Translations under genes and position numbers: made by a program
In this document: one piece after another, positions 24,922 to 32,616 of the stretch
Position numbering within the stretch: the first letter of the stretch is position 1
How the letters are laid out: each line of letters starts with the position of its first letter
Notes under the pieces: model-generated
The model's database searches: none
Told to the model about the DNA's origin: nothing
The model's input: the letters and a program-made list of their open reading frames with translations, nothing else
Origin: CAXBPY01 sp003455275
Lineage (GTDB): Bacteria; Bacteroidota; Bacteroidia; Chitinophagales; UBA10324
Length of the DNA stretch: 37,608 bases
Assembly (NCBI GenBank): GCA_963977675.1
Contig: CAXBPY010000027.1
Span: 1 to 37,608, forward strand
Direction of reading: 5' to 3'

Positions 24922-25181
24922 TACTTCGCGTTGTGTTCAAGCAAACCTTTTTTCGTTGCGACATAACTACACGCTTTCACTTTAGAAAAATCAGGAGTAT
25001 CGAGCTTGATGTAATCGCCTTCTTCCTCTGAATATTCAAGCTGCTGAATAAAATCTTTGCGAAGCAATTCAATCAATGTGTCATTGAGCAATTCTTCGTT
25101 GCAACCCAAATCAGAAAGCAATTGGGAGAAAGAACAGAGGAAATAAACCTCATCCATAACTTGAAATTCCAAATCGCTCAT
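24921..25181 (-). CDS. Small acidic hypothetical protein, 86 aa
   Basis: A soluble protein rich in Glu and Asp, mostly helical. The segment LLNDTLIELLRKDFIQQLEYSEEEGDYIKLD followed by ATKKGLLEHN looks like a winged-helix arrangement (helix, recognition-like helix, beta wing), but no DNA-binding family is certain. It overlaps the glycosyltransferase gene upstream by four bases (ATGA) and the permease gene downstream by one base (TAATG), so all are translated from one message. I offer no function. Confidence 0.75.
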   Translation of the reverse strand: MSDLEFQVMDEVYFLCSFSQLLSDLGCNEELLNDTLIELLRKDFIQQLEYSEEEGDYIKLDTPDFSKVKACSYVATKKGLLEHNAK

Positions 25182-26311
25182 CGGTTAATTCTGTTTTTCC
25201 AGGTGTAACTTTTAAACTGACTCAGCCATCCGGCAATCACCACATAAGTGATATGAAAAAGCTGTGCGGGTAAAAATATCAGCATGAGTTTTCGCCGGTT
25301 GAAAAAGTTGGCAACATTGAAGAGAAAGATGAAATCAATCATGCACTTGGCAACTATCATGAAGAAGAAAATAATTGACAATTGACAATTGACGATTGAC
25401 AATGCTGCTGCCGCAATGATTGAGTGATAAAACAGAAAAACAATTGCAAGTGAAGATGTGATTTTGAAATCGGTGTAGTGTTTTGATTTGCTGCCCCATC
25501 GCACGCGCTGCTCAATAAATTTTTTCCAGGTTGGAACAGTATGCGTTGAAACAGTTGCCTCTGTTGATTTCAGATACATGACCGAGGAAGGATTTTTTTG
25601 AAACGCTTTTGTCATCAGAAACATATCGTCGCCTGAAGGAATTTTTTCGTTGCCTTCGAAACCGTTCAGTTTATAAAATAATTCTCGCGAGTAAGCAAGG
25701 TTTGCTCCGTTGCAGAGAGCGGGCATTCTCCAGAATAAACTTCCGCAGGCAATTCCCATGTAGCCAAGGAAATCGAGTGACTGCATTCGTTCAAAAAGAT
25801 TTTTCTCTCCGTGAAATTTCACTGCTCCCATAATGAATTGTTTTCCTTTCAATTCATAACATGCAACCAAACTCTTCAACCAATTTGAATTCATTCGGCA
25901 ATCAGCATCTGTAGTTACAATCAATTCCGCATTTGTTTTTGCAACAGCTGTTTCAATTGATTTCTTTTTTGAAGAAGAATTATCATCAGCAACTTCATTC
26001 CTCATTTGAAGAAGTTTCAATCTTGAATCAGAAATTTCTTTCACGCGCTCTGCTGTTTTATCAGATGAGAAATCATCCACAACTATTACTTCCATTTTAT
26101 CGGAAGGATAATCCTGAGACAGAACATCTCGCAGCACATTCAAAATATTTTTTTCTTCGTTTCGCGCAGCGATGATGACGGCCACTTTTGTTTGAGGTAA
26201 AAATTCTGACAGCTTAAATTCCGGAGTCGCAGTCCAACCGGTGAAATACAACAGCATGAGCACGAGATATGCTCCGGTAAGTATGGCGCAGATGAGAATG
26301 AAGGCGGTCAT
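25178..26311 (-). CDS. Family 2 glycosyltransferase, membrane-anchored
   Basis: A 377-aa processive-type GT2 enzyme. It has an N-terminal membrane helix (about 3-23), then a GT-A domain with AARNEEKNI, VVDDFSSD (78-84), the metal-binding DAD (135-137), catalytic-base GDD (227-229) and QRVRW (268-272), and two or three C-terminal membrane segments. It should transfer a sugar from a nucleotide donor at the inner membrane; the sugar and acceptor are unknown. Residues 304-313 (LSIVNCQLSI), inside a C-terminal membrane segment, are encoded by a 28-base tandem repeat of a 7-base unit. The start overlaps the hydrolase stop by four bases. Confidence 0.9.
   Translation of the reverse strand: MTAFILICAILTGAYLVLMLLYFTGWTATPEFKLSEFLPQTKVAVIIAARNEEKNILNVLRDVLSQDYPSDKMEVIVVDDFSSDKTAERVKEISDSRLKLLQMRNEVADDNSSSKKKSIETAVAKTNAELIVTTDADCRMNSNWLKSLVACYELKGKQFIMGAVKFHGEKNLFERMQSLDFLGYMGIACGSLFWRMPALCNGANLAYSRELFYKLNGFEGNEKIPSGDDMFLMTKAFQKNPSSVMYLKSTEATVSTHTVPTWKKFIEQRVRWGSKSKHYTDFKITSSLAIVFLFYHSIIAAAALSIVNCQLSIIFFFMIVAKCMIDFIFLFNVANFFNRRKLMLIFLPAQLFHITYVVIAGWLSQFKSYTWKNRINR
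25373..25400. repeat. 7-base tandem repeat inside the glycosyltransferase gene
   Basis: Four units on the plus strand: AATTGAC, AATTGAC, AATTGAC, GATTGAC. It is translated on the minus strand as LSIVNCQLSI. Since 7 is not a multiple of 3, gain or loss of one unit would shift the frame. Confidence 0.9.
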
Positions 26312-27120
26312 TGATTCAATACTTTTTCCAATTCATCATTCAAATAATCCTTCATCAGGTTGTGACCCTTCGGAAGAATGATGAGTTGTGAATTCATTAA
26401 TCCCATAATAAATTTTTTTCCAAATTCCGGTTTAATGATCCGGTCAAATTTTCCGAAGAAAAGAAAAGAGCGAATAGAATATTGATTCATCAGTTTTTTT
26501 GCCACGGAATTTTTCACATCAAAATCACGAATGCAATTCCAAACATCAAATACCTGCTGCCGTTTTTCTTTTGTCTCAAGTTGTGACTCAACAAATTTTT
26601 TCATAGCAACCGGAACAATTTTCATTGCTGCAAGAAACTTAACGAGCGCAAAATATTTTTCCGGATGTTTCACCAGGTTAAGAAACAGTTTTCTTCCCCA
26701 TTCCGGGTAAACAGAAAGATTATACCAGATATTTTTTTTCAAACCATCAGGCGCCATTAAAAAAATTTCTTCTACACTCTCAGGAATTTGACTCATTGCC
26801 CCAATCACCATTTTTCCGCCCATACTAAAACCCATGAGCGAACATTTTTCTTTATTGTTCTCGTTTAACAATTGGATCAAAATTTCCTTCAATGAATTTT
26901 TGTCGAAATATTTTTCATTCCATTCCGTAAGTCCATGCAGAGGCAAATCAATGGAAATGACAGTGAATTTTTTTTCAAGCGAACGCTTCAACACCAAAAA
27001 AGTATTGGCATTTTCACCGAATCCATGAAAGCAAAAAAGTAGTTTTTCTCCACTACCAAATTTCAAATAGTGAATACGGTGAGAATGGAATTGCAAAAAA
27101 TGAGATTCAATTTCGTTCAT
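26308..27120 (-). CDS. Alpha/beta hydrolase
   Basis: A 270-aa alpha/beta-hydrolase-fold protein. The nucleophile is S99 in the elbow GFSMGG, the acid is probably D226 in FGKFDRII, and the histidine is H253 in KGHNLM. The oxyanion-hole segment is FCFHGFGEN (29-37). There is no signal peptide. It is the first gene of the tightly overlapping operon with the glycosyltransferase, the 86-aa protein and the permease, but this does not reveal its substrate. Confidence 0.88.
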   Translation of the reverse strand: MNEIESHFLQFHSHRIHYLKFGSGEKLLFCFHGFGENANTFLVLKRSLEKKFTVISIDLPLHGLTEWNEKYFDKNSLKEILIQLLNENNKEKCSLMGFSMGGKMVIGAMSQIPESVEEIFLMAPDGLKKNIWYNLSVYPEWGRKLFLNLVKHPEKYFALVKFLAAMKIVPVAMKKFVESQLETKEKRQQVFDVWNCIRDFDVKNSVAKKLMNQYSIRSFLFFGKFDRIIKPEFGKKFIMGLMNSQLIILPKGHNLMKDYLNDELEKVLNQ

Positions 27121-27228
27121 GACAATGGGACAAAGATGTAATCACTTCAATCTTCTTAAAACAGATGGAAACTTCTCTGTGCAGCACCGAATGCTACCTG
27201 TTCCTGAATTAAATTCTTTACAGATAGA

Positions 27229-27256
27229 CACTAAGAGCACGAAGAAACACGGAGAT
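27229..27256. repeat. Short degenerate repeat, period 9-10
   Basis: Three units on the plus strand: CACTAAGAG, CACGAAGAAA, CACGGAGAT. It lies just left of the 7-base repeat at 27266-27300, in the spacer between the divergent hydrolase and Gfo/Idh genes. Confidence 0.45.
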
Positions 27257-27265
27257 ATTACTTCC

Positions 27266-27300
27266 ACTTCCGACTTCGGTCTTCCGTCTTCTGTCTCCCT
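27266..27300. repeat. Degenerate 7-base tandem repeat ahead of the Gfo/Idh gene
   Basis: Five successive units on the plus strand: ACTTCCG, ACTTCGG, TCTTCCG, TCTTCTG, TCTCCCT. An ACTTCC half-unit precedes them at 27260-27265. Confidence 0.75.
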
Positions 27301-27355
27301 ACACTAATTAGGATACTTCCCCACTCATTTTATTTTCGCGATTCAATTTTAACTG

Positions 27356-28375
27356 ATGATAAAATTTGGAATAGCCGGTTGCGGATACATTGGTAATCGT
27401 CACGCTAAACATATTTCTGAAAATGCCGAAGCAAAACTCATTGCTGCTTTCGATTTGAAAACCGACCGCCGCGAAGCAATGGAAAAGCAATACCAGCTTC
27501 CTGCCACCGAATCACTGGAAGCACTTCTCGCCAACCCGGACATAGATGTCATTTGTGTCTGCACCCCGAACGGAAGTCATTTTTCCACCGCGCTTGCTGC
27601 AATCGAAGCCGGAAAAAATGTGCTGATAGAAAAACCGATGACACTTCATAAGGATGATGCAGAACAACTCATTTTCACTTCGCTTCGCAAGAACAAGCAA
27701 GTGTTTGTGGTGAAGCAAAACCGTTTTAACCCGCCGGTGCAGCACATGAAAGGGCTGATGGAAAAAGGAGTGCTCGGCAAAATTTATTTCGTGGTAGTGA
27801 ACTGCTACTGGAACCGCAACAATGATTACTACAAAAAGAGTGACTGGAAAGGAAAGAAGAACGAAGACGGCGGAACACTCTTCACACAGTTCTCGCACTT
27901 CGTGGATATTGCTTACTACCTCTTCGGCGATATTGATTTGAACAGCATCAGCGGCGTGATAAAAAATGTTTGCCACGAAGGATTGATTGACTTCGAAGAC
28001 ACAGGCGCCTTCAATTTCAAATTCAAATCAGGAGCGCTCGGAAGTTTGAACTACACCACTGCGAGTTACCAGCAAAACATGGAAGGCAGCATCACTGTGT
28101 TTGCTGAAAACGCGACTATCAAAATAGGAGGTCAGTATCTCAACACACTCGAATATCAAAAGACAAACGGCTTCGACAATTTTGATTTACCCGAAAGCGG
28201 ACCCGCAAACGATTATGGTTTTTACCAGGGAAGCATGAGCAACCACGATAAGATAATTAAGAATGTAGTGGACGCGCTCCTCGGCAAAGCACCCATCATG
28301 ACCAACGCTGTTGAAGGAATGAAAGTGGTGGAAGTGATTGAGCACATGTATGCAACCGCAAAAACAATTTCATGA
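27356..28375 (+). CDS. Gfo/Idh/MocA-family sugar dehydrogenase (WlbA/GnnA-like)
   Basis: A 339-aa NAD(P)-dependent oxidoreductase. The Rossmann motif is GIAGCGYIG (5-13), EKP lies at 92-94, and the active-site pattern GGTLFTQFSHFVDIAYYLFG (172-191) has H181 and D184. Relatives such as WlbA and GnnA oxidise the 3-OH of UDP-N-acetyl sugars. Its stop overlaps the start of an LpxA-like acyltransferase (ATGA), which points to modification of a UDP-GlcNAc-type sugar for lipid A or a glycan. The expected aminotransferase partner (GnnB/WlbC) is not in the window. Confidence 0.85.
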   Translation: MIKFGIAGCGYIGNRHAKHISENAEAKLIAAFDLKTDRREAMEKQYQLPATESLEALLANPDIDVICVCTPNGSHFSTALAAIEAGKNVLIEKPMTLHKDDAEQLIFTSLRKNKQVFVVKQNRFNPPVQHMKGLMEKGVLGKIYFVVVNCYWNRNNDYYKKSDWKGKKNEDGGTLFTQFSHFVDIAYYLFGDIDLNSISGVIKNVCHEGLIDFEDTGAFNFKFKSGALGSLNYTTASYQQNMEGSITVFAENATIKIGGQYLNTLEYQKTNGFDNFDLPESGPANDYGFYQGSMSNHDKIIKNVVDALLGKAPIMTNAVEGMKVVEVIEHMYATAKTIS

Positions 28376-29136
28376 TGGAAGGAAATAACATTCACCCGAC
28401 AGTGATTATAGAAGGTGATTTAAAAATCGGGCGCGGCAACACCATTGGCGCTTACACCATTCTTAAAGGCAACATAAAAATCGGCGACAACAATTTCATC
28501 GGTCCGCATTGTGTGTTGCAGAACAACATTGAGATTGGTCAGTTGAATCGTCTCGAAGCATTTGTGGCACTCGGCGCGCTCGGAGAAATGGGCGCGAAAG
28601 GCGATGTGTTTCTTCCCGAAGGAAAAATAATTATTGGCGACGGCACCACGCTGCGCGAATATGTGAATGTGCATTCTCCTGTTCGCCGCAGCAACACGCG
28701 CATTGGCAACAAGTGCTACATCATGAACAAGTGCTACATCGCGCACGATTGCCAGATTGGAGATAATGTAATGATGAGTGCGCTCACAAAATTCGGCGGC
28801 GGAGTTACCGCAGGCGATCATGCTAACTTCGGAATGGGAAGCGCCGTGCATCAGTGGACGGATGTGGGTGAGAGCGTGATGGTAGGTATGAATACCGCAG
28901 TGAATCGTCATGTGCCGCCGTTCATTGTGGTTGCCGGAACTCCTGCGCGCATCAACCGCGTAAACAAAGTGGGGCTCACGCGCCGCGGCTATACTGAACA
29001 CGATATTGATTTACTCAATCAGCGCTATGCCGCGCTGCTCGAAGGCGACACCAAACCGCACAATGAACTCGAAGCAAAAGTTTCTGCATTCATTGAAGTG
29101 CACGAAAAGCATTTGAATAAGTTTAGGGAGGAGTAA
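28372..29136 (+). CDS. LpxA-family acyltransferase (left-handed beta-helix)
   Basis: A 254-aa hexapeptide-repeat protein. The first 180 residues are regular IGxxN/GD-type turns (for example IKIGDNNFIGPHCVLQNN). The catalytic histidine is H125 in CYIAHDCQIGDNV, the same number as in E. coli LpxA. The end has AGTPARINRVNKVGLTRRGYTEHDI, the LpxA C-terminal signature, and a helical tail. It should add a hydroxyacyl chain from acyl-ACP to UDP-GlcNAc or its 3-amino form. It may be the housekeeping LpxA or a paralogue acting on the product of the coupled dehydrogenase; no lpxD, lpxC or fabZ is nearby. Two ATG codons (28372, 28375) are possible starts. Confidence 0.87.
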   Translation: MMEGNNIHPTVIIEGDLKIGRGNTIGAYTILKGNIKIGDNNFIGPHCVLQNNIEIGQLNRLEAFVALGALGEMGAKGDVFLPEGKIIIGDGTTLREYVNVHSPVRRSNTRIGNKCYIMNKCYIAHDCQIGDNVMMSALTKFGGGVTAGDHANFGMGSAVHQWTDVGESVMVGMNTAVNRHVPPFIVVAGTPARINRVNKVGLTRRGYTEHDIDLLNQRYAALLEGDTKPHNELEAKVSAFIEVHEKHLNKFREE

Positions 29137-29147
29137 TGCCTTGTTTC

Positions 29148-29167
29148 CCGTCCCTTGAAAGGGACGG
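29148..29167. repeat. REP-like palindrome
   Basis: A 9-bp perfect stem, CCGTCCCTT (29148-29156) with AAGGGACGG (29159-29167), around two bases. It lies 12 bases after the LpxA-like stop. With no T run on either side it is not an ordinary terminator, though a stem there could protect the mRNA end. Confidence 0.55.
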
Positions 29168-29224
29168 CAATTGATAAGCAGCATTCGCAATCAGAAACTT
29201 TTGCGTGACAGTTGAATCTATTCT

Positions 29225-29242
29225 ATTGCCGTTCGCTTTAGC
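29225..29242. repeat. Dispersed repeat copy (partner of 12151-12185)
   Basis: Matches 12151-12168 at 16 of 18 bases (ATTGCCGT, two changed bases, GCTTTAGC). Only the left part of the palindrome is kept here; a further GGCTTTAGCC palindrome follows at 29270-29279. Confidence 0.45.
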
Positions 29243-29354
29243 AAACCGATGAAATAATAAATTGTATTCGGCTTTAGCCACATAATTTTTTTCAAGAGAA
29301 AATTTCAATTCACTTTATTGTGTTGTGCTCGATTTCAAATCGGATTTTTTAATG

Positions 29355-29377
29355 CAGCGCGATTACAAATCGCGCTG
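29355..29377. repeat. REP-like palindrome
   Basis: A perfect 10-bp stem, CAGCGCGATT (29355-29364) with AATCGCGCTG (29368-29377), around ACA. A second, smaller CGATTT/AAATCG palindrome sits at 29330-29342. No T run follows on either strand. Confidence 0.6.
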
Positions 29378-29387
29378 AACTGATGTT

Positions 29388-29921
29388 TTAAAAATCTTTT
29401 GTTCCACTTGATGGAGAGGTAAAAATTATTTGAATAAAATCACCTTTTAATAAACCTAGATAATTATAAGCACAATACATATTTGCCTTTTTTCCAGCCC
29501 ATCCTACCATAGTTATTGTTGCATCCTCAGTATCATAATTCTTATCAGTATCCGGTTCTCCTAAATAAGAAGCAAAATACTGACACATTGTTTGCCATTC
29601 CGGAGCCCATTTATCTTGATGAACATTTTCAAGAGAAGTATGTAAGAGAACGGTAACATAAATTGTTTCAATTTTATTGTCTTTAATACTGAATTCAATA
29701 TAAGTTACTTTTCTCTCTGCTATAGTTTGACAACACTTACCATTATACTTCCATATCGAATTGGGATCCGATGGTATGTTTTGAACACAAGAATCTTTCA
29801 ACTTTGAAAAGTCTCCTCCGATTTTAAAATTCTTAAATCCATCAAGCAAATCAGTTTGCGTTTGGGCGGACACAATTAATGATAAAATTGAAAAAATTAA
29901 AAGGCATAAAGAATTTTTCAT
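29388..29921 (-). CDS. Exported hypothetical protein, 177 aa
   Basis: Begins MKNSLCLLIFSILSLIVSAQTQ, a Sec signal peptide with the VSAQ cleavage pattern common in Bacteroidota. The mature part has four or five cysteines (including KCCQT and MCQYF) that could form disulfides, and no domain I recognise. The frame is open upstream to a GTG at 29960, but the ATG at 29921 directly precedes the signal peptide. It is a single gene between REP-like palindromes on both sides, likely periplasmic or surface-exposed. Confidence 0.75.
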   Translation of the reverse strand: MKNSLCLLIFSILSLIVSAQTQTDLLDGFKNFKIGGDFSKLKDSCVQNIPSDPNSIWKYNGKCCQTIAERKVTYIEFSIKDNKIETIYVTVLLHTSLENVHQDKWAPEWQTMCQYFASYLGEPDTDKNYDTEDATITMVGWAGKKANMYCAYNYLGLLKGDFIQIIFTSPSSGTKDF

Positions 29922-30049
29922 TTTCACTTCATTTGTTTTTTTTGTGGTTGATGTTGCCACTGTCTGGTGTTTTCACCAGCAGGTTTTTTTCTTCTGCCAA
30001 TAAAAAATAGAAGCTCCGCATTTCCAAGTGAGAATTTCTTTTCGTCACC

Positions 30050-30075
30050 GTAGGGTTACACGAAGTGAACCCTAC
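30050..30075. repeat. REP-like palindrome
   Basis: GTAGGGTT (30050-30057) pairs with AACCCTAC (30068-30075). A bulged base and a CAC/GTG inner helix surround a GAA loop. It lies in the spacer before the VWA gene. Confidence 0.55.
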
Positions 30076-30140
30076 TTGAAATATTTTTTCGGCTGAAAAA
30101 TTTCAATTCACTTTATTCGTTCATGCACTGAATTCATTTC

Positions 30141-31289
30141 ATGAAGAAATATTTTTTCACTTTACTTATTACACTTTTCATCCTTCAATTCAGAAATGCA
30201 GCGTCGCAAACTCTTCCTGTTCTAAGCACACACAACTACGGCACACTTGAATCAGTCAGCACAATTCAATCTGATTTCAGGTTTGTGAATCACGGAAGCA
30301 AAACCGTTTTCATTCTCCTCGTGAATGTTCCAGAAAATTTCACATACATAAAACCACAAGGCATTGCCCCCGGCGACACAGGAATTCTTCGCATCACTTA
30401 TGAACCCAAGAACACAGGCAGCTTCAATGAAACCATAAAAGTTTTTCTGAGCGACAACACCAAGCCATTCGAGTTGCAAATGCTTGGAAACATCAGGCAC
30501 ATTGATAACGCCATGCTTCACTGCGCCCGCTTCGATGAACCAAATTCTTACCAACCAACAGCGCCGCTCATCACCTACACTTCAAAAGATGAAAACAAAA
30601 ATCCCCCACCGCCAACTGATGATTTAATTGTGGTGCAACAACCAACAAAATCAGATTCAATAATTCTGAACCAACCCTTGAAACCTGAAACTCCAAACTT
30701 GAAACAAAGCGATTCAGTTTCTACTCCCGAATTTCCGGTTTCAGAATATGCAGCAAACAACATTGTGTTTGTGATAGATGTTTCTTCTTCTATGGCGGAA
30801 GATGACAAGATCGAATTATTGAAAAGTTCGATGCAATTGCTTACTCAACAAATGCGAAGTATTGATAAAGTAGCTATCGTTTCATTTAGCACCGGAGCAG
30901 AACTCATTCTTCCGTGTTGCAATGGAAGCAATCACGATGTGATGGACAGTGTTGTTCAATCGTTGCAGGCACGCGGCACTACAAATATTTCTGCGGGTTT
31001 CGATTTGGGAGTGGAAACTTTACTCGCGCACTACATCGCCGAAGGCAATAATCAGATTTTCATCATCACCGATGGCGGATTTCAAATGCCGGATAAATCA
31101 TTGGAGAAACTGAACAACGATTCGCGCAAAAAGAATTTCACCATTGTTGGAATCGGAAAAGACCGCGAGTCACAAAAAGTTTTACAAAAACTTTCTTCGA
31201 GACTGAAGGCCGGTTATGTAAAAATCAAAAACAACTCTCAGCAGCACGCATTGCTTGAAGAAGTGAAAGAAAAATCTAAAGTAAAATGA
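30141..31289 (+). CDS. Secreted VWA-domain protein with DUF1573-like N-terminus
   Basis: A 382-aa exported protein. A signal peptide (about 1-23, ending AASQ) is followed by an Ig-like DUF1573/ASH-type domain (about 30-118, with FRFVNHGSKTVFILLV and PGDTGILRITYEPKNTG). A Pro/Lys/Gln-rich linker (about 150-200) leads to a von Willebrand A domain (about 207-375) with an intact MIDAS: DVSSS (213-217), the TTNIS Thr and ITDGG. MIDAS domains bind a metal and usually another protein. With no membrane or sorting segment it is probably periplasmic. Residues 180-189 of the linker are encoded by a 7-base tandem repeat. Confidence 0.87.
   Translation: MKKYFFTLLITLFILQFRNAASQTLPVLSTHNYGTLESVSTIQSDFRFVNHGSKTVFILLVNVPENFTYIKPQGIAPGDTGILRITYEPKNTGSFNETIKVFLSDNTKPFELQMLGNIRHIDNAMLHCARFDEPNSYQPTAPLITYTSKDENKNPPPPTDDLIVVQQPTKSDSIILNQPLKPETPNLKQSDSVSTPEFPVSEYAANNIVFVIDVSSSMAEDDKIELLKSSMQLLTQQMRSIDKVAIVSFSTGAELILPCCNGSNHDVMDSVVQSLQARGTTNISAGFDLGVETLLAHYIAEGNNQIFIITDGGFQMPDKSLEKLNNDSRKKNFTIVGIGKDRESQKVLQKLSSRLKAGYVKIKNNSQQHALLEEVKEKSKVK
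30678..30705. repeat. Degenerate 7-base tandem repeat in the VWA-protein linker
   Basis: Four units on the plus strand: TTGAAAC, CTGAAAC, TCCAAAC, TTGAAAC. They encode linker residues LKPETPNLKQ. Confidence 0.8.
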
Positions 31290-31309
31290 AAAGTGAAAAG
31301 CTGCATCCT

Positions 31310-31330
31310 AACCACGAACCGCCAACTCTT
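31310..31330. repeat. Short degenerate 7-base repeat between the VWA gene and corA
   Basis: Three units on the plus strand: AACCACG, AACCGCC, AACTCTT, in the 43-base gap between two convergent genes. Confidence 0.45.
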
Positions 31331-31332
31331 TG

Positions 31333-32418
31333 CTACATCCACTTCTTCTTCCTGAAATAATAGATCATTCCAGCTGCAATACTTGCCATAATAAACATGA
31401 TCAGTAAGTAACCATATTTCCAGTGTAATTCCGGCAGATTGTCGAAGTTCATTCCATACACTCCAACAATAAAGGTGAGCGGAATAAAGATGGTTGAAAT
31501 TATAGTGAGCACTTTCATCACATCATTCATTCTGAAACTTTGTACCGAAAAATTTACATCGAGTACGCTGGCCAGAGTGTCTCTGTAAGATTCAATTGTA
31601 TCAATCACCTGAACGGTATGATCATATAAATCTCGGAAGAACAAAAGAGATTCAGATTTTATTTCCTTCACCTCGCCGCGAAGCAGAGTATTAATTACTT
31701 CGCGCAGCGGCCAAATAGTTTTTCTCAGCAGAATCAACTCGCGTCGAAGTCGGCTGATATCATGAATGAATCTTGTGTCTTGTCTTGACATTGCATCATC
31801 TTCAATTTCCTCAACCCGCTCTCCTAGTTTTTCCATAATGATAAAATAATTGTCAATCACTTTATCCATCAAAGCATAAGCAAGATAATCAGTACCATAG
31901 CGGCGGATGCGCGAATCCGGATTTCGCAACCTATTTCGCACAGAGTCGAAGATGTCTCCAATGTTTTCCTGAAAAGAAAGAACATAATTGTTGCCAACAA
32001 TTAGTGAGAGTTGCTCAACCTCAACTGATTTTTTCTTGATATTGTAATCAAGCATTTTGAAAACAATAAAAGTGTATCCCTTGCCTTCTTCCACTTTGGG
32101 GCGTTGCTGTGTGTTAACAATATCTTCCATAAAGAGTGGATGAATATTAAACCCCTCTCCTATTCGTTCAACAATATTGGTATGATGAACCCCATCAATA
32201 TTTATCCAGCTAATCGTATCTGTGTCTTTAAATGCAAAGCACTCTTGCACATTATCAATTTCTTTTTCAGCAAATTTCTCCCCGTTATAATCTATCACAG
32301 TGATCCGTACCTGCGCTGAACTTTCCTTCCCTACATAAACCATTCGGCCCGGAGGCAATCCGGTTTTGATAGCATGGGTAGATTCCTTTTTTCTATTTGC
32401 AATTCTTTCTGTCACCAA
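31333..32418 (-). CDS. corA: CorA-family magnesium/cobalt transporter
   Basis: A 361-aa inner-membrane ion channel. It has a large cytoplasmic N-terminal domain, a long stalk helix, and two C-terminal membrane helices. The selectivity motif YGMNF follows the first (GMN at 322-324), and the basic end FRKKKWM is present. By family it is a homopentamer that lets Mg2+ (also Co2+, Ni2+) into the cell. No ATG is available before the conserved KTGLPPGRMVYVG; the start must be TTG 32418 or GTG 32415. A TATTTTTG element ends at 32420, which would favour a near-leaderless start at the GTG. Confidence 0.94.
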   Translation of the reverse strand: MVTERIANRKKESTHAIKTGLPPGRMVYVGKESSAQVRITVIDYNGEKFAEKEIDNVQECFAFKDTDTISWINIDGVHHTNIVERIGEGFNIHPLFMEDIVNTQQRPKVEEGKGYTFIVFKMLDYNIKKKSVEVEQLSLIVGNNYVLSFQENIGDIFDSVRNRLRNPDSRIRRYGTDYLAYALMDKVIDNYFIIMEKLGERVEEIEDDAMSRQDTRFIHDISRLRRELILLRKTIWPLREVINTLLRGEVKEIKSESLLFFRDLYDHTVQVIDTIESYRDTLASVLDVNFSVQSFRMNDVMKVLTIISTIFIPLTFIVGVYGMNFDNLPELHWKYGYLLIMFIMASIAAGMIYYFRKKKWM

Positions 32419-32419
32419 A

Positions 32420-32427
32420 CAAAAATA
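32420..32427 (-). promoter_or_regulatory. Possible corA promoter, -7 element
   Basis: On the minus strand this reads TATTTTTG (TAnnTTTG), ending right at the corA start codons. There is no clear -33 element. If used, the transcript would begin at or just inside the first codons, pointing to GTG 32415 as the start. Confidence 0.3.
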
Positions 32428-32435
32428 GAATTATG

Positions 32436-32470
32436 GTTGGTAGTTGGTAGTTCCTGGTTCCCGGCTCGCG
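32436..32470. repeat. Degenerate 7-base tandem repeat upstream of corA
   Basis: Five units on the plus strand: GTTGGTA, GTTGGTA, GTTCCTG, GTTCCCG, GCTCGCG. It lies in the corA/Nfu divergent spacer. Confidence 0.75.
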
Positions 32471-32535
32471 GATTTTGTTCTTACTATTTAGCATTGGAAA
32501 ATATTTTCTATTCATTGCGAACCAAATTATCTAAC

Positions 32536-32556
32536 CTGAAGTTTGAAGTCTGAACT
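32536..32556. repeat. Degenerate 7-base tandem repeat upstream of the Nfu gene
   Basis: Three units on the plus strand: CTGAAGT, TTGAAGT, CTGAACT, followed by CCCGG. It is the second repeat in the same 198-base spacer. Confidence 0.6.
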
Positions 32557-32589
32557 CCCGGCCGCGATTCATCAACCCGGAACTTGAAT

Positions 32590-32597
32590 TAAATTTG
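32590..32597 (+). promoter_or_regulatory. Probable Nfu-gene promoter, -7 element
   Basis: TAAATTTG matches TAnnTTTG, 19 bases ahead of the start at 32617. The -33 region has no TTTG. The 5' UTR would be about 13 bases. Confidence 0.45.
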
Positions 32598-32616
32598 TAC
32601 CGAAAAATTTTTAAGA

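Noticed and set aside
25178..27120. Complete peptide-import operon around the OppC-like permease
   Set aside because: No second permease, ATPase or binding-protein gene is present; the co-transcribed genes are a hydrolase, a glycosyltransferase and a small protein.
28420..29001. 193-aa minus-strand frame opposite the LpxA-like gene
   Set aside because: Antisense image of hexapeptide-repeat codons; no start context or family.
29148..29377. Terminators after the LpxA-like gene
   Set aside because: The stems are strong but have no T run on the relevant side, so they are better described as REP-like palindromes.
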